64,000 bases of DNA from Cellulomonas fimi ATCC 484 (lineage in GTDB: Bacteria > Actinomycetota > Actinomycetes > Actinomycetales > Cellulomonadaceae). Position 1 is the first letter of the stretch. Each line of letters starts with the position of its first letter. The stretch spans positions 2,480,001-2,544,000 of the forward strand of contig NC_015514.1 in NCBI RefSeq assembly GCF_000212695.1, in the 5' to 3' direction. The notes below the pieces were generated by a model. The model did not search any database, was not told where the DNA came from, and worked only from the letters and a program-made list of their open reading frames with translations. Shown piece by piece: positions 25,558 through 34,514 of this stretch. The position numbers and the translations under genes were made by a program.

Positions 25558-26562
25558 GTGCTCGTCGTCGTCTGCCCCGGTCAGGGTGCCCAGTCCCCCG
25601 GCATGCTCGCCCCCTGGCTCGAGCTGCCCGTCGTCGCGGAGTCCGTCGACCGCTCGTCGCAGGTCGCAGGTCTCGACCTGCGCGCGCACGGCACGACGTC
25701 CGACGCGGACACCATCCGTGACACCGCGGTGGCGCAGCCGCTGCTCGTCGCCTCGGCGCTCGCGAGCCTGCGCGCGGTGCTGGAGCTCGACGCGACCACG
25801 CCGCTGGGCACCGTCGCGGGCCCGCTCGTCGGCGCGACCGCGGGCCACTCGGTCGGCGAGCTCGCCGCCGCCGCGGTCGCCGGCGTCCTCACGGACGACG
25901 AGGCGCTCGGCCTCGTCGCGGTGCGCGGGGCCGCCATGGCGCGGGCCGCCGCGAGCACGCCCACGGGCATGAGCGCGGTCCTCGGCGGGGACCCCGACGA
26001 GGTGCTCGCGACGCTCGCCGGGCACGGGCTCGTCGCCGCGAACGTCAACGGCGGCGGCCAGGTCGTCGCCGCGGGCGCGCTCGACGCGCTCGCGGCCCTC
26101 GCCGCCGCTCCCCCGACCCGCGCGCGCGTCGTGCCGCTCCAGGTCGCGGGCGCCTTCCACACGCAGGTCATGGAGCCCGCGGTCGCGGAGCTGCGGGCCG
26201 CCGCGCAGCAGGTGTCGCCCGCAGAGCCCGCGGTCCCGCTGCTCACCAACGCCGACGGCACGGTCGTCCCGTCCGGCGCCCGCGCGCTCGAGCTGCTCGT
26301 CGCCCAGGTCGCGAACCCGGTCCGCTGGGACCTGTGCCAGCAGACGCTGCTCGGCCTCGGGGTCACGGGACTGCTCGAGGTCGCCCCCGGCGGCGTCCTG
26401 ACGGGCCTGGCCCGGCGTACGCTGCCCGGGGTCGAGACGGTCGCCGTGAAGACGCCCGCCGACCTGGACGCCGCGCGCGACCTCGTGCGCCGCCACGGAG
26501 GCACGGCGTCCACCCCCACGCCCGGCGACACCACCGCGACCACCCAGGAGCACCAGTCGTGA
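25558..26562 (+). CDS. fabD: Malonyl-CoA:ACP transacylase
   Basis: FabD loads malonyl units onto acyl carrier protein for type II fatty acid synthesis. The 334-residue product starts VLVVVCPGQGAQSPGML, has the nucleophile motif GHSVGEL with S98, and the distal His segment GAFHTQVMEPA. A C-terminal Thr/Pro-rich tail of about 20 residues is extra. GTG 25558 is preceded by CAAGG, which can be read as a weak ribosome site or as part of a leaderless -10 box (CAAGGT). The fabH start overlaps its stop codon. Confidence 0.96.
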   Translation: MLVVVCPGQGAQSPGMLAPWLELPVVAESVDRSSQVAGLDLRAHGTTSDADTIRDTAVAQPLLVASALASLRAVLELDATTPLGTVAGPLVGATAGHSVGELAAAAVAGVLTDDEALGLVAVRGAAMARAAASTPTGMSAVLGGDPDEVLATLAGHGLVAANVNGGGQVVAAGALDALAALAAAPPTRARVVPLQVAGAFHTQVMEPAVAELRAAAQQVSPAEPAVPLLTNADGTVVPSGARALELLVAQVANPVRWDLCQQTLLGLGVTGLLEVAPGGVLTGLARRTLPGVETVAVKTPADLDAARDLVRRHGGTASTPTPGDTTATTQEHQS

Positions 26563-27563
26563 CCCGACCCACCCTGACGCAGGCGACCGGCCCCGCGCAC
26601 TCGCGCATCCTCGGCATCGGTGGCGTGCGCGGCGAGCGCGTCGTCCCGAACGACGACCTCGTCGGCCCCATCGACTCCTCCGACGAGTGGATCCGCCAGC
26701 GGACCGGCATCGTCACGCGCCGCCGTGCGGGCGAGGGAACCGACGTGCTCGACCTCGCCGAGGGCGCCGCGCGCGCCGCGATCGAGAACGCCGGCCTCAC
26801 GGGGGCCGACATCGACGCCGTGATCCTGTCGACCGTCACGTACTTCCACCAGACGCCCGCCGGCGCCGCGATCATCGCGGACCGGATCGGTGCGACCCCG
26901 GCCGCGGCCTACGACATCTCCGCGGCCTGCGCGGGCTACTGCTACGGCATCGGCCAGGCCGACGCGCTGGTCCGCGCGGGCGCCGCGCGGCACGTGCTGG
27001 TCATCGGTGCCGAGAAGATGAGCGAGTTCGTCGACCCGACGGACCGCAGCATCTCCTTCCTGCTCGGCGACGGCGCCGGCGCGGTCGTCATCGGCCCGTC
27101 CGACACCCCCGGCATCGGCCCGACCGTCTGGGGCTCGGACGGTGCGCAGGCGCAGGCGATCCGCCAGACGCACTCGTGGCTCGCGACGCGCGACGAGGGT
27201 GCCGGCTGGCCGACCCTGCGCCAGGAGGGCCAGTCCGTGTTCAAGTGGGCCGTCTGGCAGATGGCCCCGGTCGCGCAGAAGGCCCTCGACGCGGCCGGCG
27301 TGACGGCCGACCAGATCGACGCCTTCGTCCCGCACCAGGCGAACATGCGGATCATCGACCAGATGATCAAGCAGCTCAAGCTGCCCGAGACGGTCGTCGT
27401 CGGGCGTGACATCGCCGACACCGGCAACACCTCCGCGGCGTCGATCCCGCTGGCCACGGAGCGTCTGCTCCGCGAGGGCCAGGTGAGCAGCGGCGCGCTC
27501 GCCCTGCAGATCGGGTTCGGTGCCGGGCTCGTCTACGCCGCGCAGGTCGTCGTCCTGCCCTGA
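26559..27563 (+). CDS. fabH: Beta-ketoacyl-ACP synthase III
   Basis: FabH condenses acyl-CoA starters with malonyl-ACP, and its starter preference sets branched or straight chains. The 334-residue product has the Cys-His-Asn triad: C124 in DISAACAGYCYG, His in VPHQANMRIID, Asn in DTGNTSAASIP. It also has DEWIRQRTGI near the N-terminus and a GFGAGLVYA C-terminus. GTG 26559 overlaps the fabD TGA (GTGA), giving translational coupling. Confidence 0.96.
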   Translation: MTRPTLTQATGPAHSRILGIGGVRGERVVPNDDLVGPIDSSDEWIRQRTGIVTRRRAGEGTDVLDLAEGAARAAIENAGLTGADIDAVILSTVTYFHQTPAGAAIIADRIGATPAAAYDISAACAGYCYGIGQADALVRAGAARHVLVIGAEKMSEFVDPTDRSISFLLGDGAGAVVIGPSDTPGIGPTVWGSDGAQAQAIRQTHSWLATRDEGAGWPTLRQEGQSVFKWAVWQMAPVAQKALDAAGVTADQIDAFVPHQANMRIIDQMIKQLKLPETVVVGRDIADTGNTSAASIPLATERLLREGQVSSGALALQIGFGAGLVYAAQVVVLP

Positions 27564-27672
27564 CCGCACCAGGCCCGGCGACCCCCGCCGGACCGCCCCG
27601 TCCTCAGACCTTCGGCCGACCCTCGGGTTGTACCGTTCGTCCGACCCATCCAGCAGCACCCAAGGAGACACC

Positions 27673-27921
27673 ATGGCGTACAGCGAGCAGGAGATCCTGG
27701 CCGGTCTGGCCGAGATCGTGAGCGAGGAGACGGGCCTGCCCACCGACTCGGTCCTGCCGGAGAAGTCCTTCACCGACGACCTCGACATCGACTCGCTGTC
27801 GATGATGACGATCGTCACGCTCGCCGAGGAGAAGTTCGACGTGCGCATCCCCGACGACGAGGTCAAGAACCTCGCGACCGTGGGCGACGCCGTCTCGTTC
27901 ATCGCAGGCGCGCAGTCCTGA
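27673..27921 (+). CDS. acpP: Acyl carrier protein
   Basis: This 82-residue acidic four-helix protein carries the growing acyl chain on a phosphopantetheine attached to S41 in DLDIDSLSMM. Its length is typical. An AAGGAG ribosome site precedes ATG 27673. A TACCGT hexamer at 27631-27636 could be the -10 box of an internal promoter that raises ACP expression above that of fabD/fabH. A long hairpin follows the gene. Confidence 0.97.
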   Translation: MAYSEQEILAGLAEIVSEETGLPTDSVLPEKSFTDDLDIDSLSMMTIVTLAEEKFDVRIPDDEVKNLATVGDAVSFIAGAQS

Positions 27922-27936
27922 CCCTGCCGCGACCCC

Positions 27937-27980
27937 GGTCCGTCCCGGCGCCCGCGCACCTCGCCGCGTCGGGACGGACC
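27937..27980 (+). promoter_or_regulatory. Hairpin between acpP and fabF
   Basis: GGTCCGTCCCG (27937-27947) and its exact complement (27970-27980) form an 11-bp stem with a 22-nt loop. It may attenuate transcription into fabF or protect acpP mRNA from decay. Confidence 0.5.
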
Positions 27981-28006
27981 ACCCTCCACCGCCACCAGGA
28001 GCACCG

Positions 28007-29251
28007 ATGAGCCACGCAACCGACGTCGTCGTCACCGGACTGGGCGCCACCACGCCCCTCGGCGGCGACGTGCCCTCGACGTGGGCCGCCGCCCTCGCCG
28101 GTGAGTCCGGGGCGCGCACCTTCGACAACGACTGGGCGGAGACCTACGGGCTGCCCGTGACGTTCGCCGCGACGATCAAGGTCGCACCGCAGGACGTCCT
28201 GCCCCGCCCGGAGCTCAAGAAGATGGACCCGTCCGCGCAGTACGCGGTCATCGCGGCGCGCGAGGCCTGGGCCGACGCCGGCTCCCCCGAGGTCGACGGG
28301 GACCGTCTCGGCGCGGTCGTCTCCTCGGGCATCGGCGGCATCTGGACCATGCTGGACGGCTGGGACACGCTGCGGGAGAAGGGCGCCCGGCGCATGCTCC
28401 CCATGACGGTCCCCATGCTCATGCCCAACTCCCCCGTGGCGTTCGTGTCGCTCGACCTGGGGGCGCGCGCCGGCGCGCACGCGCTCGTCTCGGCCTGCGC
28501 GTCGGGGGCGGAGGCGATCGGCTACGGCGTCGAGATGATCCGCTCGGGTCGCGCCGACGTGGTCGTCGCCGGCGGCACCGAGGCGCCGATCCACCCCATG
28601 CCGATCGGCGCGTTCGCCGCGTCGCGCACGCTGTCGCAGCGCAACGACGACCCGACCGCCGCGTCCCGGCCGTACGACGTCGACCGCGACGGGTTCGTCG
28701 TCGGCGAGGGTGCGGGCGTGGTCGTGCTCGAGAGCGCCGCGCACGCCGCCGCCCGCGGGGCGCGCGTGTACGCCCGCATCGCGGGTGTGGGCCTGTCCGC
28801 CGACGGCTACCACATCACCTCGCCCGAGCCGTCCGGCGACGGCCAGATCCGCGCCATGCGCTCGGCCCTCGCCGACGCCGGCATCGCGCACCGTGACATC
28901 GTGCACGTCAACGCGCACGCGACGTCGACGGTCGTCGGCGACCTCATCGAGGCACGCAGCATCCGCGGCGTCCTCGGCGACGACGCCGACCACGTGGCCC
29001 TGTCCGCGACGAAGTCCATGACGGGTCACCTGCTCGGCGGCGCCGGCGCGCTCGAGACGGTGTTCACGATCCTGGCGCTGCACGACCGGCAGGCCCCGCC
29101 GACGATCAACGTCGCGCAGCCGGACCCTGAGCTCGTGCTCGACCTGGTCCGGGACAAGCCGCGCACGCTGCCGGACGGCCAGATCGCGGCCATCAACAAC
29201 TCGTTCGGCTTCGGCGGGCACAACGTCGCCCTCGTGGTGACGTCGGCCTGA
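28007..29251 (+). CDS. fabF: Beta-ketoacyl-ACP synthase II
   Basis: FabF elongates acyl-ACP chains by condensation with malonyl-ACP. The 414-residue product carries C164 in the SACASGAEAIG motif and histidines in VNAHATSTVVGD and KSMTGHLLGGAGALE, plus the GFGGHN end typical of the KAS I/II family. ATG 28007 follows a CAGGAG ribosome site. It closes the fabD-fabH-acpP-fabF cluster, and a strong terminator follows. Confidence 0.97.
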   Translation: MSHATDVVVTGLGATTPLGGDVPSTWAAALAGESGARTFDNDWAETYGLPVTFAATIKVAPQDVLPRPELKKMDPSAQYAVIAAREAWADAGSPEVDGDRLGAVVSSGIGGIWTMLDGWDTLREKGARRMLPMTVPMLMPNSPVAFVSLDLGARAGAHALVSACASGAEAIGYGVEMIRSGRADVVVAGGTEAPIHPMPIGAFAASRTLSQRNDDPTAASRPYDVDRDGFVVGEGAGVVVLESAAHAAARGARVYARIAGVGLSADGYHITSPEPSGDGQIRAMRSALADAGIAHRDIVHVNAHATSTVVGDLIEARSIRGVLGDDADHVALSATKSMTGHLLGGAGALETVFTILALHDRQAPPTINVAQPDPELVLDLVRDKPRTLPDGQIAAINNSFGFGGHNVALVVTSA

Positions 29252-29260
29252 CGCCGACCG

Positions 29261-29307
29261 GACGACGACGGCGCGCCACCCCTAGCGGGCGGCGCGCCGT
29301 CGTCGTG
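29261..29307. terminator. Bidirectional terminator after fabF
   Basis: ACGACGACGGCGCGCC (29262-29277) and its exact complement (29291-29306) form a 16-bp stem with a 13-nt loop. It lies between the convergent fabF and DUF3145 genes. Confidence 0.8.
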
Positions 29308-29432
29308 CTCCGGGTGGGGCCGCGGCCGCGCGGCGCGGTTCCGGCGGGTCCCGGTGCGGGATGCGGACCCGCGGGATGCGGTCCGGGCGAGCGCCGGCCG
29401 GCGCCGAGCCGGCGGTGCGGCTCCCGCGCGGC

Positions 29433-29933
29433 TCAGCCGACGCGGTGCAGCCAGCGCACGGGCGCACCGGCGCCCGCGTAGCGGAACGGCTCGAGCTCGT
29501 CGTCCCACGCCTGCCCGAGCGCGAGGTCGAGCTCGGCCCGCAGCCGCGCCGGGTCGGCCGCGTGCTCGAGCGCCGCGCGGATCCGGTCCTCGGGGACGAC
29601 GACGTTGCCGTGCACGTCCGTCGCGGCGTGGAAGATGCCCAGCTCGGGCGTGTGGCTCCAGCGGGAGCCGTCGGCGCCGTGGCTGGCCTCCTCGGTGATC
29701 TCGTACCGCAGGTGCGCCCAGCCGCGCAGCGCCGAGGCGAGGCGCGCGCCGGTGCCCTGCGGACCCTGCCAGGAGTGCTCGGCACGGTAGAACCCGGGCC
29801 CGGCGGGCTGCGGGGTCCAGTCGAAGGTGACCCGGGCACTCAGGACGTTCCCCGCGGCCCACTCGATGTGGGGGCACAGCGCGCGCGGTGCTGAGTGCAC
29901 GAAAAGTACACCGCGGGTGATGGCACCTGCCAT
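29433..29933 (-). CDS. DUF3145 family protein
   Basis: This is a 166-residue protein conserved in actinobacteria, often downstream of the fab cluster. Family stretches include TRGVLFVHSAPRALCPHIEWA, WTPQPAGPGFYRAEHSWQG and EWDDELEPFRYAG-like ends. There is no signal peptide, and the function is unproven. ATG 29933 has a strong AGGAGG ribosome site. It converges with fabF across the terminator. Confidence 0.92.
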   Translation of the reverse strand: MAGAITRGVLFVHSAPRALCPHIEWAAGNVLSARVTFDWTPQPAGPGFYRAEHSWQGPQGTGARLASALRGWAHLRYEITEEASHGADGSRWSHTPELGIFHAATDVHGNVVVPEDRIRAALEHAADPARLRAELDLALGQAWDDELEPFRYAGAGAPVRWLHRVG

Positions 29934-30086
29934 GTCGTCCTCCTGGTCGGCTCGAGGTTCGCCTTCCCCAACGACCTCAGTCCACCCCCGCCAGGCGGGG
30001 AACAGGAGTACGCACGGTCTCGCGGCGTGCTGTGCACACTATGCCCGAGGTGCGGCTCGATCGCCAGCACCCCGGGCGTGCACGCC

Positions 30087-30587
30087 TCAGAGCTGCTCGC
30101 GGATCGCCCGCATCGCCTTCTTGCGGACCGAGCGCTCGAGCCGGTCAAGGTAGAGCATCCCGTCGAGGTGGTCGACCTCGTGCTGCAGGCAGCGGGCCAT
30201 GAGCTCGGTGCCCTCGACGACGACCTCCTTGCCGTCGAGGTCGGTGCCGGCGACGCGGGCGTACCAGGCACGACGCGTCGGGTACCACAGGCCGGGCACC
30301 GACAGGCAGCCCTCGTCGCCGTCCTGGTACTCGTCCTCGGACAGCTCGACGATGACGGGGTTGAGCACGTAGCCGATCTCGTCGTCGATGTTCCAGGAGA
30401 ACGCGCGCAGACCGACGCCGATCTGGTTGGCCGCGAGGCCGGCGCGCCCTTCGTGGTCGACGGTCTCCAGCAGGTCGTCGACGAGCGAGCGCACGCGGTC
30501 GTCGATCGTGGTGATGGGGTCGCACGGGGTACGCAGGACGGGGTCTCCGACGGTGCGGATCTCTCGCATGGCCATGGTGGCGATCAT
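30087..30587 (-). CDS. def: Peptide deformylase
   Basis: It removes the formyl group from N-formylmethionine of new proteins. The 166-residue metalloenzyme has all three motifs: [19 protein letters not shown] with the Cys ligand, and QHEVDHLDG with the two His ligands and catalytic Glu. Starts at ATG 30587, 30575 or 30569 are possible; homologues generally begin a few residues before the [12 protein letters not shown] stretch, so a shorter form is likely. It is divergent from the TetR-regulated operon. Confidence 0.95.
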   Translation of the reverse strand: MIATMAMREIRTVGDPVLRTPCDPITTIDDRVRSLVDDLLETVDHEGRAGLAANQIGVGLRAFSWNIDDEIGYVLNPVIVELSEDEYQDGDEGCLSVPGLWYPTRRAWYARVAGTDLDGKEVVVEGTELMARCLQHEVDHLDGMLYLDRLERSVRKKAMRAIREQL

Positions 30588-30686
30588 TTCATGCCCGGGC
30601 GCGGGACCACGGCCGTCCGCACGGTCGGTGTGAGCAGGCAGACAGGGCAGCCGGTCGTCCGCGACGGCGAGCGGTCGTATCTTTGT

Positions 30687-30700
30687 ACTGACCGGTCAGT
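30687..30700. promoter_or_regulatory. TetR-type operator (perfect 14-bp palindrome)
   Basis: ACTGACCGGTCAGT is a perfect palindrome immediately before the GAAGGAGGA ribosome site of the ABC/YhgE operon. TGACCGGTCA-type cores are common TetR-family targets, and a TetR gene lies at the end of this operon. Confidence 0.7.
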
Positions 30701-30714
30701 TGAAGGAGGATCGC

Positions 30715-31455
30715 GTGGCCACCACGACCGCAGCCCCGCCCGAGGCGTCGTCCGGGTCGTCGTCCGAGGAGGTCGCGGCCCGCGATCCCGCGCTCTGCGC
30801 CCGAGGGCTCGCGCTGCACGGTCCCCGCGGCCGCGTCTACGGCCCGGTCGACCTCGACCTGGCGCCCGGGACGCTCACCGTCCTGCAGGGTGCGCAGGGG
30901 TCGGGACGCACGAGCCTCCTGCTCACGCTCGCCGGCCGCATGACGCCCGACCGCACCGCCGAGCTGCGCGTCCTGGGCGAGCCGCTGCCGCGCCGGCGTC
31001 GTGCGGTGCAGCGCGCCGCCGCCGTCTCCGGGTTCCGCGGCATCGACGACCTCGACGCGTCCGTCACCGTCGCGGCGACCGTCCGCGAGCGGCTCGCCTG
31101 GCTGGGCCCCTGGTACCGGTACACGCCGCGGCCGGGTGATGCGACGCTCGACGCGCTGCTCGCGCCCGCGTTCCGCGAGCGCCCCGTCCCGCCGGGTCGC
31201 ACGGTCGCGTGGGACCTCGACGAGCTCGACGCGATGCTCCTGCGCCTCGGCCTCGCGCTCCTGCAGCGCCCCGCGCTGCTCGTCGTCGACGACGTCGACC
31301 AGGTGCTCGACGACGCCCGCCGCCAGGTCGTCTGGACGCACCTCGAGGAGCTCGCGGCCGACGGCACGACCGTCATCGCCTCCTGCGCGAGCGCCGACGA
31401 GGTCGCCCGCACGCGCTGGACCACGCCGCCGACCGTCGTCGCCCTGCCGTCCTGA
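30715..31455 (+). CDS. Degenerate ABC-type ATP-binding protein
   Basis: The 246-residue product looks like an ABC nucleotide-binding domain, with altered key motifs. Walker A is GAQGSGRTS (59-67) with Arg65 in place of the invariant Lys. No LSGGQ signature is visible; its place is taken by AWDLDELDAMLLRLGLALLQRP. Walker B reads ALLVVDDVDQ, with Asp at the catalytic Glu position. It may bind nucleotide weakly or act structurally with the downstream YhgE/Pip protein. GTG 30715 follows GAAGGAGGA. It is the first gene of the TetR-type operon. Confidence 0.8.
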   Translation: MATTTAAPPEASSGSSSEEVAARDPALCARGLALHGPRGRVYGPVDLDLAPGTLTVLQGAQGSGRTSLLLTLAGRMTPDRTAELRVLGEPLPRRRRAVQRAAAVSGFRGIDDLDASVTVAATVRERLAWLGPWYRYTPRPGDATLDALLAPAFRERPVPPGRTVAWDLDELDAMLLRLGLALLQRPALLVVDDVDQVLDDARRQVVWTHLEELAADGTTVIASCASADEVARTRWTTPPTVVALPS

Positions 31456-31503
31456 CGCACCGCCGCCCGGCCCCCTCCACCGCCACCCACCCGAGGACCC
31501 GCC

Positions 31504-33426
31504 ATGCTCTCGCTCACCGCCGGGACCGAGCTGCGCCGCTTCCGCCGCGGCACGCTCCCCCGGCTCGCCGTCGTCGCGATGATCGTCGTCCCGCTGCTCT
31601 ACGGCGTGCTGTACCTCTGGGCGTTCTGGAACCCGACGGGCCACCTCGACCGGATCCCCGTCGCCCTCGTCGACGCCGACGCGGGCGCGGTGCGCGACGG
31701 CACCCCGGTGGACGCCGGAGGTGACCTCGTCGAGCGGCTGGTCGACGAGAAGCGCCTCGACTGGGTCGTCACGGACGCGGCCGACGCCGCCGCGGGTGTC
31801 GACGAGGGCCGGTACTACTTCGCCGTCACGATCCCTGCCGACTTCTCCGCGGACCTCGTCTCGGCCGGCGGCGACGCGCCGCGGTCCGCGCGCATCGACG
31901 TCACCTACGACGACGCGAACTCGTTCCTCGTGACCTCGCTGGGCCGCACCGCGATGGAGCGCATCCGCGCGGCCGTCTCCGCGACCGCGGGAGAGCAGGC
32001 GGTCGACGCCGTGCTCGTCGGCCTCACGCAGGCCCACGACGGCCTGGCGCAGGCCTCCGACGGTGCGGTGCAGCTCCGGGGCGCCACGCACGAGCTCGCG
32101 ACGGGCGCGACGACTCTCGCCGACGGGGCCCACGCGCTGCGCGACGGCGCCGGACGGGCCGCCGACGGCGCCGCCGACCTCGAGGACGGCACGGCACAGG
32201 TGCGGGACGGTGCCGCGACGACCGCGGACGCCGCCGGCAGGCTCGCCGACGGCAGCGCGCAGGTCGCCGACGGCGTGCACGCGGCCGTCGCCCAGGTCGA
32301 CGCGCTCGCGGCGAGCGCCGAGCAGGTCCCCGCGCAGCTCGGGTCGCTCACCGCCTACCTCACGGCCCGGGCCCAGGGCGGCGACGCGCAGGCCGCCCAG
32401 ATCCTGTCCGGCCTCGCGGCGACGGCGTCGTCGCTGCCCGACGCGGCGACGCTCGACGCGGCGACGCAGAGCCTGCACGAGCTCGACGCCGGGGCCCGCG
32501 GGGTCGCGGACGGCTCCGCGGCGCTGCGGGACGGGGCCGCGCAGCTCGCCGCGGGCGCGGCGGACGTGCGGGACGGCGCCGCGGCGCTCGCCGACGGCAC
32601 CGCGGACGTGGCGGCCGGGGCGACCGACCTCTCCGACGGCGCCGACCGGCTGACGGACGGCACGGGCGGGATCGAGGAGGGCGCGAGCACGCTCGCCGAC
32701 GCGCTCACGCAGGGCACCGCCGCGGTCCCCTCCGACCCGGACGGCACGCGCGAGGCCCGGGCGGCCGCGATCGCCGAGCCCGTCGCGCTCGAGGCCACCG
32801 ACCGCGCCGCCGCCGAGGGGTTCGGCGAGGGGATCGCGCCGTTCTTCCTGCCGCTCGCGCTGTTCCTCGGGGGCGTCGTCACGTGGATGCTGCTGCGCCC
32901 CGTCCCGCCGCGCGCGCTGGCCACTCCGGCGCGAGGCGCTCGCGCGGCGCTCGCCGGGTTCGCTCCCGCGTTCGTCATGGGTGTCGCGCAGGTCGTCGCC
33001 CTGCTCACCGTGCTGCGCGTCGGGCTCGGCCTCACGCCCAGCCACCCGCTCGGGGCGCTCGCGTTCACCGTGCTCGTCGTCGCCGCGTTCCTCGCGCTGC
33101 AGCAGATGCTCCTCGCACTGCTCGGCACGGCTGCCGGTCGTGTCGCGACGCTCGCGCTCCTCGTGCTCCAGCTCGCGTCGGCGGGCGGGACCTACCCCGT
33201 CGAGACGTCGCCCGCGTTCTTCCGGGCCCTGCACCCGCTGCTGCCCATGAGCTACGGAGTCGACGGGCTGCGCGCACTGCTCACGGGCAACCCCGACGGC
33301 CGGCTGTGGACGGCGGTGGCGTACCTCGTCACGCTGCTCGTGGGCTCGCTCGCGGTGACGTCGTGGCGCGCCGGGCGCATGCGCACGTGGACGCTGTCGC
33401 GCCTGCACCCCGCGCTGACCCTCTGA
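31504..33426 (+). CDS. YhgE/Pip-family membrane protein
   Basis: The 640-residue product has one N-terminal membrane helix (LAVVAMIVVPLLYGVLYLWAF, FWNPTGHLDRIPVALVD), an approximately 400-residue exported region and six C-terminal helices (about 430-620) ending in an ABC-2-like permease module. The exported part contains many A/L-x-D-G-A-x-x-L repeats forming a long helical rod, as in phage-infection protein and ESX/type VII-linked YhgE proteins. It probably works with the degenerate ATPase as an export-like complex. The substrate is unknown. Confidence 0.88.
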   Translation: MLSLTAGTELRRFRRGTLPRLAVVAMIVVPLLYGVLYLWAFWNPTGHLDRIPVALVDADAGAVRDGTPVDAGGDLVERLVDEKRLDWVVTDAADAAAGVDEGRYYFAVTIPADFSADLVSAGGDAPRSARIDVTYDDANSFLVTSLGRTAMERIRAAVSATAGEQAVDAVLVGLTQAHDGLAQASDGAVQLRGATHELATGATTLADGAHALRDGAGRAADGAADLEDGTAQVRDGAATTADAAGRLADGSAQVADGVHAAVAQVDALAASAEQVPAQLGSLTAYLTARAQGGDAQAAQILSGLAATASSLPDAATLDAATQSLHELDAGARGVADGSAALRDGAAQLAAGAADVRDGAAALADGTADVAAGATDLSDGADRLTDGTGGIEEGASTLADALTQGTAAVPSDPDGTREARAAAIAEPVALEATDRAAAEGFGEGIAPFFLPLALFLGGVVTWMLLRPVPPRALATPARGARAALAGFAPAFVMGVAQVVALLTVLRVGLGLTPSHPLGALAFTVLVVAAFLALQQMLLALLGTAAGRVATLALLVLQLASAGGTYPVETSPAFFRALHPLLPMSYGVDGLRALLTGNPDGRLWTAVAYLVTLLVGSLAVTSWRAGRMRTWTLSRLHPALTL

Positions 33427-33453
33427 CGACCGCCGACCTGAGAGGCTGCCCCC

Positions 33454-33984
33454 ATGCGGAGCACCGAGACCCGGCAGCGCATCGTCGACGCCTCCCTCGC
33501 CCTCGTCGCCGACCGCGGGTACTCCGCGACGTCCGTCGACGAGATCGCCGCCGCGGCGGGCGTCGCGAAGGGGTCGGTCTTCTACAACTTCGGCTCGAAG
33601 GCGGAGCTGTTCGAGGCGATCCTCGGCGAGGGCGTGCAGCACCTCACCGCGACCCTGCAGGGAGCGGCCGCGGGGGCGCACGGGCGGGAGGCCGTCGAGG
33701 CCCTGGTCACCGAGCTGCTCACGCAGGTGCGCGACCACCCGGACTTCGCGAAGGTCATGGTCGCCACGGGCCGGCGCTGGCAGGACTCGATCCGCTCGCT
33801 GCGGGACGACGCGATGGGCGTGTTCGCGGCGGCGGTGCGGGACGCGTGGCCCGAGCGCGACCCGTCGCTGACCGCGGCGGCGCTGTTCGGGGCGACGGTC
33901 GTGGCCGGGCTGGAGTGGCTCGTGTTCCAGCCGGGTCGCTCGCTCGACGAGGTGCGCGAGGCGGTGCTCAGCACCGTCCGCTGA
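33454..33984 (+). CDS. TetR-family transcriptional regulator
   Basis: The 176-residue product has the N-terminal HTH (TRQRIVDASLALVADRGYSA, TSVDEIAAAAGVAKGSVFYN, FGSKAELFEAIL) and a variable ligand-binding C-terminal domain with a TetR_C-like LTAAALFGATVVAGLEWLVF. It lies 27 bp after the YhgE gene, and a TetR-type palindrome controls the head of the operon, so autorepression is likely. A weak leaderless-type box (GAGGCT, 6 nt upstream) could also give it its own promoter. Confidence 0.92.
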   Translation: MRSTETRQRIVDASLALVADRGYSATSVDEIAAAAGVAKGSVFYNFGSKAELFEAILGEGVQHLTATLQGAAAGAHGREAVEALVTELLTQVRDHPDFAKVMVATGRRWQDSIRSLRDDAMGVFAAAVRDAWPERDPSLTAAALFGATVVAGLEWLVFQPGRSLDEVREAVLSTVR

Positions 33985-34052
33985 GCCGGCGGGACCCTGT
34001 GCAGCCGCCGCCCGTGCGCGCGCCGAGCGACCGCGTCGTCCGGACACGCGGA

Positions 34053-34084
34053 ACGCGGGCGGCGACTGGTGTCACCGCCCGCGT
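34053..34084. terminator. Bidirectional terminator between tetR and bldC
   Basis: ACGCGGGCGGCGAC and GTCACCGCCCGCGT pair over 14 positions (one mismatch) around a four-base TGGT loop, between convergent genes. Confidence 0.7.
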
Positions 34085-34121
34085 CCGGGGTCGTGCAGGT
34101 CGCGGCAGGAGCCGCGGAGGG

Positions 34122-34346
34122 TCACTCGCCCGCGCGCTGCGAGGGGACGCCCTGGAGGAGCTGACGCACCTCGGACTCGTGGAACCGGCGGTGCCCGCCG
34201 AGCGTGCGGACCGCCGAGAGCTTGCCTGCCTGGGCCCAGCGCGTGACCGTCTTCGGGTCCACGCGGAACAGGACGGCGACCTCACCCGGCGTCAGAAGGG
34301 CGCCCTGCGAGAGCGGGGCGTCGGTGGCGGGGGTGGTCACGGCCAT
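34122..34346 (-). CDS. bldC: BldC-family MerR-like DNA-binding protein
   Basis: BldC is a small MerR-type winged-HTH protein that binds head-to-tail on DNA and controls developmental timing in Streptomyces; close relatives occur in non-sporulating actinobacteria. The 74-residue product has the complete core LLTPGEVAVLFRVDPKTVTR, WAQAGKLSAVRTLGGHRRFH and ESEVRQLLQG. ATG 34346 has a CAGGAGA ribosome site. No dimerisation helix follows, as is typical of BldC. Confidence 0.92.
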   Translation of the reverse strand: MAVTTPATDAPLSQGALLTPGEVAVLFRVDPKTVTRWAQAGKLSAVRTLGGHRRFHESEVRQLLQGVPSQRAGE

Positions 34347-34514
34347 GATGGATCTCCTGTCGTTCGGTAGCTCGGCTGACCTCGTGGGTCCCGTGGCTTT
34401 GCGTCCCCACCTTGCGGCGGGTTTGCCGTTGTCGCTGACATCCAGAACTATGACCGTTTCCGAGCGGTTAGTCAAGAAACTCCGCACCTCCCGGACGCGG
34501 CGAACGGGTGAATG

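Noticed and set aside
29308..29432. Possible small gene after the fabF terminator
   Set aside because: Only low-complexity GC-rich frames without a ribosome site are present.
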